Shown here in pieces: positions 42,571-51,230 of a stretch of DNA of 64,000 bases; positions within the stretch are counted from its first letter, which is position 1, and each line of letters opens with the position of its first letter. Under the pieces are notes generated by a model. The model was not told where the DNA came from and did no database searches. It was given only the letters and a program-made list of their open reading frames with translations. Position numbers and translations under genes: made by a program. The DNA lies in assembly GCA_002491605.1 (NCBI GenBank), contig DKWG01000008.1, positions 7,325 to 71,324 on the forward strand. Reading direction: 5' to 3'. Origin of the DNA: Ruminococcus sp. UBA7158. Its GTDB lineage: Bacteria; Bacillota; Clostridia; Oscillospirales; Ruminococcaceae.

Positions 42571-43326
42571 ATGAACTATCAGGATATAAACGCCGAAGCC
42601 ATCACTTCTTGGATTGAAGAAGGCTGGGAGTGGGGCACACCCATTTCTCACGAGGAATACATAAGAGCCGTTTCGGGGGACTGGAAGGTTGTTTTAACCC
42701 CGACTAAGCCCGTTCCCAAGGAGTGGTTCGGCGAGTTGAAGGGCAAAAAGATATTGGGGCTTGCCGCCGGCGGCGGTCAGCAGATGCCGATATTTGCTGC
42801 ACTCGGCGCTGAATGCACCGTTTTAGACTACACTCCGAAGCAGTTAGATGCTGAAAGGCTCGTTTCCGAAAGAGAAGGCTATTCTATAAGAATTGTGCGC
42901 GCGGACATGACCAAGCCGCTGCCGTTTGAGGATGAGGAATTTGACCTTATCTTCCACCCCGTTTCAAACTGCTATGTTGAAGAGGTAGAGCCGATATTTA
43001 AAGAATGCGCAAGGGTTTTGCGCAAGGGCGGAGTGCTTTTAGGCGGCTTTGACAACGGAATAAACTACCTTGTCAACGATGACGAAGAAAAAATAGCCAG
43101 AGGTCTGCCCTTTAATCCAATTAAGAACCCGGACAACGCCAAGGAGCTTGACTTCATGGAATGGGGAGTTCAGTTTTCTCACACCGCCGAAGAACAGCTT
43201 GGCGGTCAGCTAAAGGCAGGTCTTGTAATCACTGACATATATGAGGACACAAACGGCTCGGGAAGACTGCACGAGCTGAACATACCGACCTTCTGGGCGA
43301 CAAGAGCCGTCAAGCCGATGCAGTAA
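42571..43326 (+). CDS. class I SAM-dependent methyltransferase
   Basis: 251 residues. GKKILGLAAGGGQQMPIFAALGAECTVLDYTPKQLDAER provides motif I (GLAAGGGQQ) and the acidic ribose-binding end (VLDYT); ADMTKPLPFEDEEFDLIFHPVSNCYVEEVEP and RVLRKGGVLLGGFDNG are motifs II-III. The substrate cannot be read from sequence. The AGAAAGGA ribosome site is 6 nt before ATG. Likely the end of the cysE operon or a weakly insulated gene behind the 42512 hairpin. Confidence 0.9.
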   Translation: MNYQDINAEAITSWIEEGWEWGTPISHEEYIRAVSGDWKVVLTPTKPVPKEWFGELKGKKILGLAAGGGQQMPIFAALGAECTVLDYTPKQLDAERLVSEREGYSIRIVRADMTKPLPFEDEEFDLIFHPVSNCYVEEVEPIFKECARVLRKGGVLLGGFDNGINYLVNDDEEKIARGLPFNPIKNPDNAKELDFMEWGVQFSHTAEEQLGGQLKAGLVITDIYEDTNGSGRLHELNIPTFWATRAVKPMQ

Positions 43327-43416
43327 TTGCAGGAACGAAACACCGAATTCGTTCATTATACGGTTTGCCGTTATATGAATTTTTCGTGATAATTGCGTCT
43401 AAATCAAAAATGGGTA

Positions 43417-43445
43417 TAGACAAACCGATAAAAATGTTGTATACT
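43417..43445 (+). promoter_or_regulatory. sigma-A promoter for PrsA-like lipoprotein
   Basis: TAGACA (43417-43422), 17-nt spacer, TATACT (43440-43445). Confidence 0.65.
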
Positions 43446-43526
43446 GTTTTAGTATGTTGGCTGCCTTAATACGGTGTATGCCTTATTATGCTGCCTGAAT
43501 TATTCCTAAAGGAAGGGACTTAAAAA

Positions 43527-44657
43527 ATGAATAAAATAAAAAGAATCCTTGCCGCAGTTTTAACCTTAGCTATAATGCTGTCTTTAACAGCCTGCGGTGA
43601 TACGTCGTGGATAATCAAGGTCGACGGCGAGCCTATAAACAGCGGTCTTTACATCTACTATCAGTCTGAGGGCTACTCCGCTGCCGGGTATGAGCTTGCC
43701 CAGACAGACCAAAACTATCTTTACTACATGATGTACGGCTACTCCTACTTCGAAGATAAGGTCGGAGACCAGACTGTCGAGGAATATATGAATGAGTATG
43801 CCCTTGATATGTGCAAGCAGTATGTAGCAGTTGAAAAGCTGTTCGACGAGCTGGGTCTTGAGCTTTCCGACGAGCAGGTATCACTGATAGAATCTCAGGT
43901 AAGAAGACAGTGGGATGCAAGCTCGGCAACGCTCACCAAAATCGGCGTTTCTAAGGACACCCTGAAGAAGGTTTTGACAACCTCTACCAAGAGCTCTATG
44001 GTATTTGATAAGTACTTTGAGGTCGGCGGCTTAAACGGCACCACCGAGGACGATATAAAGGGCTATCTTGAAGATAACTACGCCAGAATCAAGTATATGA
44101 CCTTCAACTTTGCCGACAGTGCCGACGACGCTATTGATGAGGCAAGAAAGAACGAAGCCTTGGCTCTTGCTCAGTCCTACCTCGACAGAGCAAACGCAGG
44201 CGAAGCTATGAACGACCTTATTGCAGAGTACAATGCTTCCCTTGAAGAAGAAAACGAGGATGCAGAGGACAGCGCAGACGACAATGCCGATGACATCGAG
44301 GATGAAAACACCGAGAACTTAGACGCTTCCGAGGAGGACGAGTATCTCAATGAAAACATCATCAGCAAAACGTCAACATATCCCAGCGAGAAATTTGCAA
44401 ACTATGTCTTTGAAAATGTAAAGACCGGCACCTTCTCATTGGTTCAGGACGACGTAAACATCTACCTTGTCGAAAAGCTCGATGTTCTTGAAAGAACAGA
44501 AATTTACGACGAAAACAGATCAACCTTCCTGAATGCTCTCTTCGACAGCGACTACACAGCCCTTTTAAACAAGAGAGTTCAGGAGTACAATATTGAGGTT
44601 AACAACAATTCCATCAAGCGCTACAAGGCTAAAAAGTCGCTCGGATTAGACGATTAA
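43527..44657 (+). CDS. PrsA/SurA-like foldase lipoprotein
   Basis: 376 residues. Signal MNKIKRILAAVLTLAIMLSLTAC, lipidated Cys23. The N-terminal half looks like the helical SurA_N-type domain (WIIKVDGEPINSGLYIYY, EYALDMCKQYVAVEKLFDELGLELSDEQ). In the region where a PPIase (rotamase) domain is expected lies a long acidic insert (about residues 235-270, rich in Asp, Glu and Asn), and the strands TFSLVQDDVNIYLVEKLDVLER come after it. It probably assists folding of secreted proteins at the outer membrane face. PPIase activity is uncertain. Confidence 0.8.
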   Translation: MNKIKRILAAVLTLAIMLSLTACGDTSWIIKVDGEPINSGLYIYYQSEGYSAAGYELAQTDQNYLYYMMYGYSYFEDKVGDQTVEEYMNEYALDMCKQYVAVEKLFDELGLELSDEQVSLIESQVRRQWDASSATLTKIGVSKDTLKKVLTTSTKSSMVFDKYFEVGGLNGTTEDDIKGYLEDNYARIKYMTFNFADSADDAIDEARKNEALALAQSYLDRANAGEAMNDLIAEYNASLEEENEDAEDSADDNADDIEDENTENLDASEEDEYLNENIISKTSTYPSEKFANYVFENVKTGTFSLVQDDVNIYLVEKLDVLERTEIYDENRSTFLNALFDSDYTALLNKRVQEYNIEVNNNSIKRYKAKKSLGLDD

Positions 44658-44694
44658 AGGTAACGCCTGATACAGCTAAAGCTTAAGCAATTTT

Positions 44695-44733
44695 AAAATC
44701 CCACTGAGTAACTGATTACTCGGTGGGATTTTT
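44695..44733 (+). terminator. terminator of the PrsA-like gene
   Basis: A 17-base arm (44695-44711) pairs with 44716-44732 around CTGA with one G-U pair, then TTTTT. Convergent with the NUDIX gene at 44752. Confidence 0.9.
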
Positions 44734-44751
44734 ATTACACAAAAATAAGCC

Positions 44752-45204
44752 TTATTCCAAAACCGTTTCAACAAGCACATCGCCGTTATACTTAAGCTTG
44801 AGTGAAAAGAAAGGGGCGTTGTCTGATAAAAGCCTCAAAAACACCTTGTCCCCTTCCCAAATCGGAAGCTTCACCACGTCGGGGATATCCACCCATTCAA
44901 GCTCGCCCTCATTGCATTCGCCGACCTCGCCCAAAAAGTCAGTACAGGTGAAAAGGTGCATAAGCTCTGTTACATCGCCCATGACAAATGTAACTATTCC
45001 GCGATATATCGGCTTATTAAGCGTCAGTGACGTTTCCTCCTTCACCTCGCGTCTGACGCAGTCATAGGGCGACTCGCCTTCCTCAAACCGTCCCCCGGCG
45101 CCTATCCACTTATCCTTGTTGATGTCGTTTTTCTTTTTTACACGGTGCAGCATCAAATATCTGCCGTCCTTTTCAATATAGCATAAGCTTGAATTTATAA
45201 TCAT
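44752..45204 (-). CDS. NUDIX hydrolase (8-oxo-dGTP diphosphatase-like)
   Basis: 150 residues from ATG 45204 (GGGGGAT 6 nt upstream). The Nudix box GGRFEEGESPYDCVRREVKEETSL fits GX5EX7REUXEEXGU. INKDKWIGAGGRFE and the C-terminal ELEWVDIPDVVKLPIWEGDKVFL resemble MutT-type enzymes of Firmicutes that clear oxidised nucleotides. Substrate is unproven. The promoter is TTGACT (45270-45275) with TATAAT (45247-45252) on the minus strand. Confidence 0.92.
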   Translation of the reverse strand: MIINSSLCYIEKDGRYLMLHRVKKKNDINKDKWIGAGGRFEEGESPYDCVRREVKEETSLTLNKPIYRGIVTFVMGDVTELMHLFTCTDFLGEVGECNEGELEWVDIPDVVKLPIWEGDKVFLRLLSDNAPFFSLKLKYNGDVLVETVLE

Positions 45205-45246
45205 TCGTCTATCCCCCGAAAAATCAAATAGTATTTGCACATAACT

Positions 45247-45275
45247 ATTATAGCCCTGCAAAATCTATGAGTCAA
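45247..45275 (-). promoter_or_regulatory. sigma-A promoter of the NUDIX gene
   Basis: TTGACT and TATAAT with a 17-nt spacer on the minus strand, about 40 nt before ATG 45204. Confidence 0.75.
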
Positions 45276-45445
45276 TATCTTCGCTTTTGCTGTATAAAAG
45301 AAGAATAATTGCTAATACTTAGCTTAGATAAACAGCTATACGAAAGTTGCCGGCTGTTTTCCCCGACGGCACGGGACAGATACGGTCGATTTGCATCGGC
45401 GGTATAAATAGTACATTAAATTATGCCGAAGAAAGCGAGTGCAGT

Positions 45446-46156
45446 ATGAAAAAACTAAAATTCAAACGCAGCGGATTGGCAGGCAAGGGTATGTATATAG
45501 CGCTATGCGTCGGCATACTTGCCGTTGGTGCGGCAACTGTGGCAGGCTATAAGGCTGCCGTCGGTTCGCTGACGCAAAACCTCATCCCTGACCGAAGCGA
45601 GATATTTATCCCCGATATCGATTCAAACGCCGTCGACAATCCTGTGACAAATGTCGAAAAGGATAATCTCGATGCGCCGACTGTCGTCACACCCGAAGCA
45701 CCTGCTCAGGATGTAACCAACGAGCTTCAAGCCTTATTCTATGAGCAGGCAAAGATGATGCCGGTATCGGGAGACATCCTCACCGAGTTTTCGTGGGGCG
45801 AGCTTGTCAAGTCAACGGGCGGTGTTTGGAAGACTCACGACGGTGTAGACATCTCTGCGGACGCAGGGACAAGCGTTAAGTCTATGACCGCAGGAACTGT
45901 CAAGGAAATCTACAGCGATACGCTCTGGGGCAACTGTGTTGTCATCGACCATGGTGAAACCGTCATCGGCTGCTATTACGGTCTGTCGCCCGACATCAGC
46001 GTCAACATCGGAGACAGCGTCAGCGCCGGAACCGTTATAGGAACAGTAGGCAATACGGCAGATATCGAATCCGACCTCGGCTCACACCTGCACTTTGCAG
46101 TCAAGCACCAAGGCGCATGGGTTGACCCGATATCCTATATTGAACCGATGAAATAA
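45446..46156 (+). CDS. M23 peptidase with N-terminal membrane helix, SpoIIQ-like
   Basis: 236 residues from ATG 45446: basic N-terminus, one membrane helix (about 16-38), a linker, and a LytM/M23 domain (about 100-236). The zinc site is complete: WKTHDGVDISADAG (His and Asp) and SHLHFAVKH (HLH). Single-helix M23 proteins with the HDGVDI..GxxVxSMTAGTV form include SpoIIQ, which sits in the forespore membrane and pairs with SpoIIIAH; B. subtilis SpoIIQ has lost the zinc ligands but Clostridia keep them. Whether this is SpoIIQ or a general cell-wall endopeptidase is unsettled. No clear sigma-A promoter is seen. Confidence 0.78.
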   Translation: MKKLKFKRSGLAGKGMYIALCVGILAVGAATVAGYKAAVGSLTQNLIPDRSEIFIPDIDSNAVDNPVTNVEKDNLDAPTVVTPEAPAQDVTNELQALFYEQAKMMPVSGDILTEFSWGELVKSTGGVWKTHDGVDISADAGTSVKSMTAGTVKEIYSDTLWGNCVVIDHGETVIGCYYGLSPDISVNIGDSVSAGTVIGTVGNTADIESDLGSHLHFAVKHQGAWVDPISYIEPMK

Positions 46157-46215
46157 TGTCGGCATCAGACTGTAGACCTTACTACAGCTTGACGGGAAAG
46201 CAGCATAGCGCTGTG

Positions 46216-46254
46216 AAAAAAATCTCTCCGAGTTAATTCTCGAAGAGATTTTTT
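46216..46254. terminator. bidirectional terminator between M23 and FakA-like genes
   Basis: AAAAAAATCTCTCCGAG (46216-46232) pairs with 46239-46254 with one mismatch and a 6-nt loop; T-runs are present in both directions. Confidence 0.88.
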
Positions 46255-46259
46255 AGCTT

Positions 46260-46511
46260 TCATCCTTTAAGTCCTTTAGCCTGCCTTGACATATCCTCAA
46301 TAACTATATCAAAGATTTCGCCCAAGGAAGCGCAATACTCAAGCACCTTCCACGGTTCGTTGGTGTGGTAATGCAGCTTTATAATGTCATCATCGCCTAT
46401 TGCCAAAAGGCTGTCGCCTTGAAAATTCTCGGCGATATAGTCGTATATCTCATCCTCGTCAAGACCCTTGCCTTCAATTAACAGCTGTGTATCGTATTTA
46501 TAGTCTATCAT
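46260..46511 (-). CDS. stand-alone FakA/DAK2-like C-terminal domain protein
   Basis: 83 residues from ATG 46511 (GGCAGGA upstream). The stretch DEDEIYDYIAENFQGDSLLAIGDDDIIKLHYHTNEPWKVLEYCASLGEIFDIVIEDM matches the middle/C-terminal region of FakA-type (DAK2) fatty-acid kinases, here without the kinase domain. Overlap of the upstream gene's end with a longer frame (46526) argues for the shorter start. It is co-directional with the exporter at 46526. Function unknown; a lone regulatory or binding domain is possible. Confidence 0.75.
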   Translation of the reverse strand: MIDYKYDTQLLIEGKGLDEDEIYDYIAENFQGDSLLAIGDDDIIKLHYHTNEPWKVLEYCASLGEIFDIVIEDMSRQAKGLKG

Positions 46512-46525
46512 ATAAATCCTGCCTT

Positions 46526-47380
46526 TCACATTACTAAATTTATAACCAAACCGCTCAACGCACCGATCGCATACAAAAGTACGGTTATGGCTATGTTTTC
46601 TTTAATATTTTTGTTGGTTTTAAAGAGAACGACAAGTCCGAGTCCTGCGCCTGTTGAAAGCCCTGCGACAACCGAGCCGAAGGACAAGCTGCCCGAGACG
46701 TACAGATTTGTCAATATAACAGACGCTGAGCAGTTAGGTATCAATCCGATAAGCGCCGCTAAAAACGGCTGAAAGACGCTGTCTGTCATCAAAATGGAGT
46801 TCAGTCTTTCCTCACCTAAAAGATTTATGGCAAAGCCGAGTGCAAGTGATACTATGAAAAGGAAAATGAAGATCTGCACAGTATGCTTAAACGCTGAATA
46901 TACTATTCCGTGATCCTCGCAGCCGCAGTTTTCGCATAAATCAGCATAAGGCTCGTTCTCCTCGTTGCCCTTTTTGCGGAAGAACTTGAGCACTGCGTCG
47001 ACTAAAAGTCCGGCCAAAACAGCTATGACAAGCTTCGCCAAAATCAGCCGCCAAACATATTTAACACTCTGTGGGTTAGACAAAAGAATAGGTATTGCCT
47101 CGTCGCTCGTCGCTATATAAACAGCTATTAATGTTCCGAGGCTGACTAATCTTCCCGAAAACAAATTAGTTATCGCAACGGAAAAGCCGCACTGTGGAAT
47201 GCAGCCGAACGCCGCACCCCCCACAGGACCGAACGGTCCCAAACGCCTGAGCGCAGCGGCAAACTTGTCCGACGCCTTATGCTCTAAGTACTCAATCAGC
47301 AAATACACTCCGAATAAAAACGGAAGCATTTTCGCCGTGTCAAGCAGCGCGTCTAAAAATATATCTATAACTAAATCCAT
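46526..47380 (-). CDS. ArsP_2-type putative heavy-metal exporter/permease
   Basis: 284 residues, roughly eight to ten membrane helices. Two repeats each with a helix break containing Cys: GGAAFGCIPQCGFSVAITNLF and LIGLIPNCSASVILTNLY. The cytoplasmic loop ADLCENCGCEDHGIVYSAFKHTVQ is a Cys/His metal-binding segment typical of this family (annotated arsenic efflux or manganese transporter). Metal specificity cannot be decided. It precedes the FakA-like domain gene by 14 nt. Confidence 0.85.
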   Translation of the reverse strand: MDLVIDIFLDALLDTAKMLPFLFGVYLLIEYLEHKASDKFAAALRRLGPFGPVGGAAFGCIPQCGFSVAITNLFSGRLVSLGTLIAVYIATSDEAIPILLSNPQSVKYVWRLILAKLVIAVLAGLLVDAVLKFFRKKGNEENEPYADLCENCGCEDHGIVYSAFKHTVQIFIFLFIVSLALGFAINLLGEERLNSILMTDSVFQPFLAALIGLIPNCSASVILTNLYVSGSLSFGSVVAGLSTGAGLGLVVLFKTNKNIKENIAITVLLYAIGALSGLVINLVM

Positions 47381-47553
47381 ACAGTTCCTTTCCCATGCAG
47401 TATAAAATAAATTACATCATCATGCTCAAAAAGCTTTGCAAACACATCGGTCATATATCGGCTGATTTTTGACGCCGCCCTAAGCTAAAATCAATATTAT
47501 ACCGCACACAATGAATAAAGCTATTATAATTCGCAAACAGTGCCTGTGTCAAG

Positions 47554-47582
47554 TTGATTTTGAGATAAGTTTGTGCTAAAAT
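47554..47582 (+). promoter_or_regulatory. sigma-A promoter for maf
   Basis: TTGATT (47554-47559), 17-nt spacer, TAAAAT (47577-47582), about 22 nt before the maf start. Confidence 0.65.
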
Positions 47583-47603
47583 ATCCATGAAAGGACGATG
47601 AGT

Positions 47604-48182
47604 ATGGAAAGCTTAACCATTATATTGGCGTCGCAGTCACCGAGAAGGCGTGAGCTGCTGAAATATATAACAGACGACTTCACGGTCATTAAACCGAGCT
47701 GTGATGAAATTTTGCCGGACGGCATAGGCATTTTTGACTCAGCCGAGCATTTGGCGGTTAAAAAGGCTCTTTGCGTTGCTGAAGGCAACAAGGACTCTTT
47801 AGTCATTGGCTGTGATACTGTTGTAATAATAGACGGTGCTGTTTTGGGCAAGCCAAAGGATGAAGCCGAAGCGTTTTTAATGCTGAGGGCATTGTCAGGA
47901 AAAACGCACATGGTTGTCAGCGGCGTATGCCTGTCGTATAAAGGAAGGACTCTGTCGTTTTCGCAAAAAACATCGGTTACATTTTATGAGCTTTCAGACA
48001 GCGAGATTCTAAGCTATATAAGCTCCTGCCGACCGCTTGATAAAGCCGGAGCATACGGCATTCAGGACAAGGGCGCACTGTTTGTCAAGGAGATATCCGG
48101 CGACTACTACAATATAGTGGGCTTTCCCATTGCAAGGCTCAGTCGTGAAATAAAAAAGCTTATAGAGCTTTGCGGAGGTTGA
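47604..48182 (+). CDS. maf: Maf nucleoside triphosphate pyrophosphatase
   Basis: 192 residues from ATG 47604 (AAAGGA 8 nt upstream; the in-frame ATG two codons earlier is too close). TIILASQSPRRRELLKYI is the Maf N-terminal motif, and GCDTVVIIDGAVLGKPKD and GAYGIQDKGALFVKEISGDYYNIVGFPI complete the active site. It hydrolyses dTTP, UTP or modified nucleotides to monophosphates and is implicated in septum control. A 104-residue gene follows at 6 nt. Confidence 0.95.
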   Translation: MESLTIILASQSPRRRELLKYITDDFTVIKPSCDEILPDGIGIFDSAEHLAVKKALCVAEGNKDSLVIGCDTVVIIDGAVLGKPKDEAEAFLMLRALSGKTHMVVSGVCLSYKGRTLSFSQKTSVTFYELSDSEILSYISSCRPLDKAGAYGIQDKGALFVKEISGDYYNIVGFPIARLSREIKKLIELCGG

Positions 48183-48188
48183 GTATTT

Positions 48189-48503
48189 ATGGCACTGTTT
48201 AAGAAAAAGGACAAATACGCACTATCCAAAAAGGAGCTTGCCCGATTCGACGGAAAGCCGCTTCAATACGCAGTAGAACGTGTCGACGGCGTAGAAAGAA
48301 TCTTGGGCAAGAACGGAGGAATAGCCGTTTTAAACGACGTTATAGTCGTCATGTGCGAGGCTCATGAGGTGTTCAGATGCAGAATCGAAGGCTCTGTCGT
48401 GGCTGAGCTTTTAAGCGGAAACGGTGTTGAAATAAGCGGAACAGACGACTACAGCGGTGAAAAGCGGTATGTTATTGCTCATTACTCTTACTATCGAAAA
48501 TAA
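48189..48503 (+). CDS. small conserved hypothetical protein
   Basis: 104 residues. Basic N-terminus (MALFKKKDKYALSKKELARFDGKPLQYAVERVDGVERILGKNG), then short beta strands (GGIAVLNDVIVVMC, VFRCRIEGSVVAELLSGNGVEI) ending HYSYYRK. I do not recognise the family. It is translated 6 nt after maf and 21 nt before the lipid kinase, so it belongs to a maf-led operon. Cytoplasmic. Confidence 0.65.
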   Translation: MALFKKKDKYALSKKELARFDGKPLQYAVERVDGVERILGKNGGIAVLNDVIVVMCEAHEVFRCRIEGSVVAELLSGNGVEISGTDDYSGEKRYVIAHYSYYRK

Positions 48504-48524
48504 CTCATCAAAAGGATATTCTAT

Positions 48525-49475
48525 ATGAACAAGAAGCTTTTATTTATATATAACCCCAATTCCGGTAAGCAGATGATATCAAAGAAGCTTGCAGATATCG
48601 TAGACCTATATACAAAGCTTGGCTACGACGTCACCTGTCATCCAACTCAGGCAAGGTGCGACTGCATGAACACTGTCGCAGAATCCTGCCGTTTATACGA
48701 TAAGCTGGTCATATCCGGCGGAGACGGAACGTTAAACGAAGCTGTAAACGGAATGATGAGTGCCGGCTTCGACGGCAATTTCGGCTACATTCCCTGCGGC
48801 TCTACAAACGACTTTTCCCACTCAGTCGGCATACCGACAAAAATCATGACCGCCGCCGAGACTGCCATAAGCGGTATCCCCTTCCGCTGCGACATGGGTC
48901 GGCTTCAGGAACGGTATTTTACCTACGTCGCAGGCTTCGGAACACTTACCGAGGTTTCCTACAGCACCCCTCAGGATGTAAAAAACAGTCTCGGCTTTGC
49001 TGCGTATATATTAGAGGGAATAGCGGCCCTTCCCACAATAACCTCCTTTAAAATCAGCTTTGAATCCGAAGAGCGCTGCGGTCAGGGCGAGTATTTGCTC
49101 GGTCTTATCACCAACACAGTGCACGTCGCAGGCTTTAAAAGTCTTATTTCCGACAGCGTTATGCTCGACGACGGTCTTTTTGAGGTTCTGTTAGTCAGAA
49201 AGCCCAAAAACGCCGCCGACTTAAACAAAATCATAGCCGCTGTTCTCAAGAAGGAATACGACAATGAATTTATCGACTGCTTTAAAACGTCTAAGATTAC
49301 TATAAGGTCGGAAGCCCCCTTGGCTTGGACGTTGGATGGCGAAAACGGCGGAGAACACACCGTTTCAGTCATAGAAAACTTTCCCAGAGCATTGGGCGTT
49401 ATGGTGGCAAAACCAAAAACAGCTTCGGACGCTGGAACTAATGCTGATACTAATACCGATTCTGATTTAAAGTAA
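48525..49475 (+). CDS. diacylglycerol kinase family lipid kinase
   Basis: 316 residues. LLFIYNPNSGKQMISKKL and SGGDGTLNEAVNGMM are the DAGK catalytic motifs (GGDGT); YIPCGSTNDFSHSVGIP (GSxND) follows; the C-terminal domain includes DDGLFEVLLVRKP. Phosphorylates a lipid alcohol (diacylglycerol or undecaprenol type) at the membrane. It ends with a low-complexity Asp/Thr tail (about the last 14 residues), probably disordered. A strong terminator follows. Confidence 0.92.
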   Translation: MNKKLLFIYNPNSGKQMISKKLADIVDLYTKLGYDVTCHPTQARCDCMNTVAESCRLYDKLVISGGDGTLNEAVNGMMSAGFDGNFGYIPCGSTNDFSHSVGIPTKIMTAAETAISGIPFRCDMGRLQERYFTYVAGFGTLTEVSYSTPQDVKNSLGFAAYILEGIAALPTITSFKISFESEERCGQGEYLLGLITNTVHVAGFKSLISDSVMLDDGLFEVLLVRKPKNAADLNKIIAAVLKKEYDNEFIDCFKTSKITIRSEAPLAWTLDGENGGEHTVSVIENFPRALGVMVAKPKTASDAGTNADTNTDSDLK

Positions 49476-49501
49476 ACTGCTGAAATATAACAGCCGAAAA
49501 G

Positions 49502-49547
49502 TCCGCCGCAAAATCTGCGTTAATGCGATTTTGCGGCGGATTTTATT
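49502..49547. terminator. terminator between lipid kinase and spermidine-synthase-like genes
   Basis: TCCGCCGCAAAATC (49502-49515) and GATTTTGCGGCGGA (49527-49540) form a perfect 14-bp stem with 11-nt loop and TTTTATT. The minus strand side also has CTTTT. Same stem core as terminators at 11643 and 58330. Confidence 0.9.
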
Positions 49548-49573
49548 GGATAATTTATAATTGATGAACGGTG

Positions 49574-51160
49574 CTACCCCTCAACCAGCATATCATAAAG
49601 CTCCTTAATCCCCTTGCCCTCAATCATTTTCTTCATATCGTCAAGCTCCTCGGACACCATTTCATCCAAAGCACGCATACTCAAAAGCTCTACCGGTGCT
49701 TTATCGTCCGTCAGAATATAATCGGATTTTTCAACCGCTTCACAGTCACGCTGTACTCTTGACATAAAGCTTCTCAAGCGTATGTCCTCAATGCTGTCGA
49801 GCTTTTCTTCGAGCCGGAGCTTGCAGTCAAAGTCATTTGAGGCAAAAAGCACAAGGTTATCGCCGGCTCTGACGGTATAAACGTTTTCAAAAACGTTTGA
49901 AACCGTTCCTATAATGTAGTCGTTTATTCCGCCCTCATCGCTTGTGAACATATTCATGTTTAAAGTTAAAACGCCGTCCTGATTGAGATGGTTTTTGACC
50001 TCGGTGAAGAACTCTACGCTCGACATCTGAAACGGTATCGTTATGTCCTGATAAGCGTCGACGGCTATGACGTCGTATTTCCTGTCGGTTCGGGCGATAA
50101 ACGCTCTGCCGTCCTCGGCGTAAGTATTAACGCATTCGGGAAGCGAAAAATATTCATGTGACAAATCTATAATGCTTTGGTCTATCTCAACGCCGTCAAT
50201 ATCCTTAAGACCGAAATAGTAGTCGCACTGGGAAGCATATGTCCCTGTTCCCAAGCCTAAGATGAGCACGGATACGTCATCATTTTCTCCTGCGCCTGTC
50301 ATGACAGCTCCTGCTAACTGGTAGTCGTAAAACATACCTGTCAGCCCCGGCTCCTTATTCTTTATCGACTGCACTCCGAACAGCACGTTTGTCGAAAATA
50401 TAAGCGAATCGTCGGAGTCCTCAACCCTTAGGTAGTTGTATATCGACTCTCCTTCATATACGATGTTGTCAGCCCAAAACGCCGTACCTATATTGCTCGA
50501 CGCAAGACCGATAACAAGCGCAATCGCCGTTACTGCCGAGCAAACCGCCCTTTTCTTCTTGCGAAAAAAGAAGTAGGCAAGGCAAACGGCATAGAGTACA
50601 GAAGCAAATATTATAAACGTCATAGACGTTCCGACATATGGAATTGTCACAAACGTGGGCAAAAACGTTCCTATAATCGAGCCTATTGTATTGCAGGCTT
50701 CAATTATGCCGCAGGTTCTGCCGTTTTCCTCAAGGTTTGAAACGGCGTATTTGACTAAGTTTGGCGTAACCATTCCCATCACCATCAACGGGAACACGAA
50801 TACAAGAATAGCGCTGACGAATGCCGCAACAACAAGGTAGTTTTTTGTGACAAACAGAGCCAAAACCAGTGCCGTTCCCGATATTATAAACTTACCGAAC
50901 AGCGGTATGAGCATTGTCCATGTCGCCGCCGCAAAAAGCCATATGAAAAGCCTGTCCGGTGTTTTATGCTTATCTGCCATTCGTCCGCCTATAACGTTTC
51001 CCAAAGCCATGGCTATCATTATAGTTCCTATAATTATCGTCCAAACTATCTGCGAGGACGAAAAATAAGGTGCCATAAGCCTTGAAGCACCAAGCTCTAT
51101 AGCCATGACCGACAGTCCGGTTATAAACGCAGTTAAGTAAAATAACAGCTTGCTTTTCAT
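49574..51160 (-). CDS. membrane-fused spermidine synthase-like protein
   Basis: 528 residues from ATG 51160. Residues 1-210 form about six to eight membrane helices (FYLTAFITGLSVMAIELGASRLMAPYF; GMVTPNLVKYAVSNLEE). From about 250 on there is a spermidine synthase-like Rossmann domain: VLILGLGTGTYASQC (aminopropyl/SAM-like site), DGVEIDQSIIDLSHEYFSLPE, YAEDGRAFIARTDRKYDVIAVDAYQD. Such fusions are common but poorly tested; polyamine synthesis at the membrane or an alternative substrate is possible. Monocistronic between two terminators. Confidence 0.85.
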   Translation of the reverse strand: MKSKLLFYLTAFITGLSVMAIELGASRLMAPYFSSSQIVWTIIIGTIMIAMALGNVIGGRMADKHKTPDRLFIWLFAAATWTMLIPLFGKFIISGTALVLALFVTKNYLVVAAFVSAILVFVFPLMVMGMVTPNLVKYAVSNLEENGRTCGIIEACNTIGSIIGTFLPTFVTIPYVGTSMTFIIFASVLYAVCLAYFFFRKKKRAVCSAVTAIALVIGLASSNIGTAFWADNIVYEGESIYNYLRVEDSDDSLIFSTNVLFGVQSIKNKEPGLTGMFYDYQLAGAVMTGAGENDDVSVLILGLGTGTYASQCDYYFGLKDIDGVEIDQSIIDLSHEYFSLPECVNTYAEDGRAFIARTDRKYDVIAVDAYQDITIPFQMSSVEFFTEVKNHLNQDGVLTLNMNMFTSDEGGINDYIIGTVSNVFENVYTVRAGDNLVLFASNDFDCKLRLEEKLDSIEDIRLRSFMSRVQRDCEAVEKSDYILTDDKAPVELLSMRALDEMVSEELDDMKKMIEGKGIKELYDMLVEG

Positions 51161-51230
51161 TTTATGATCTTTCCTTTCCCGATTGTCCGACACTTTTTGA
51201 CGCCGCACAGTTTTTTATGTAAAAACAGCT

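Noticed and set aside
45290..45330. Sigma-F/G promoter for the M23 gene
   Set aside because: TGTATA and TAATACT are only partial matches with uncertain spacing; kept only as a weak hint in the findings.
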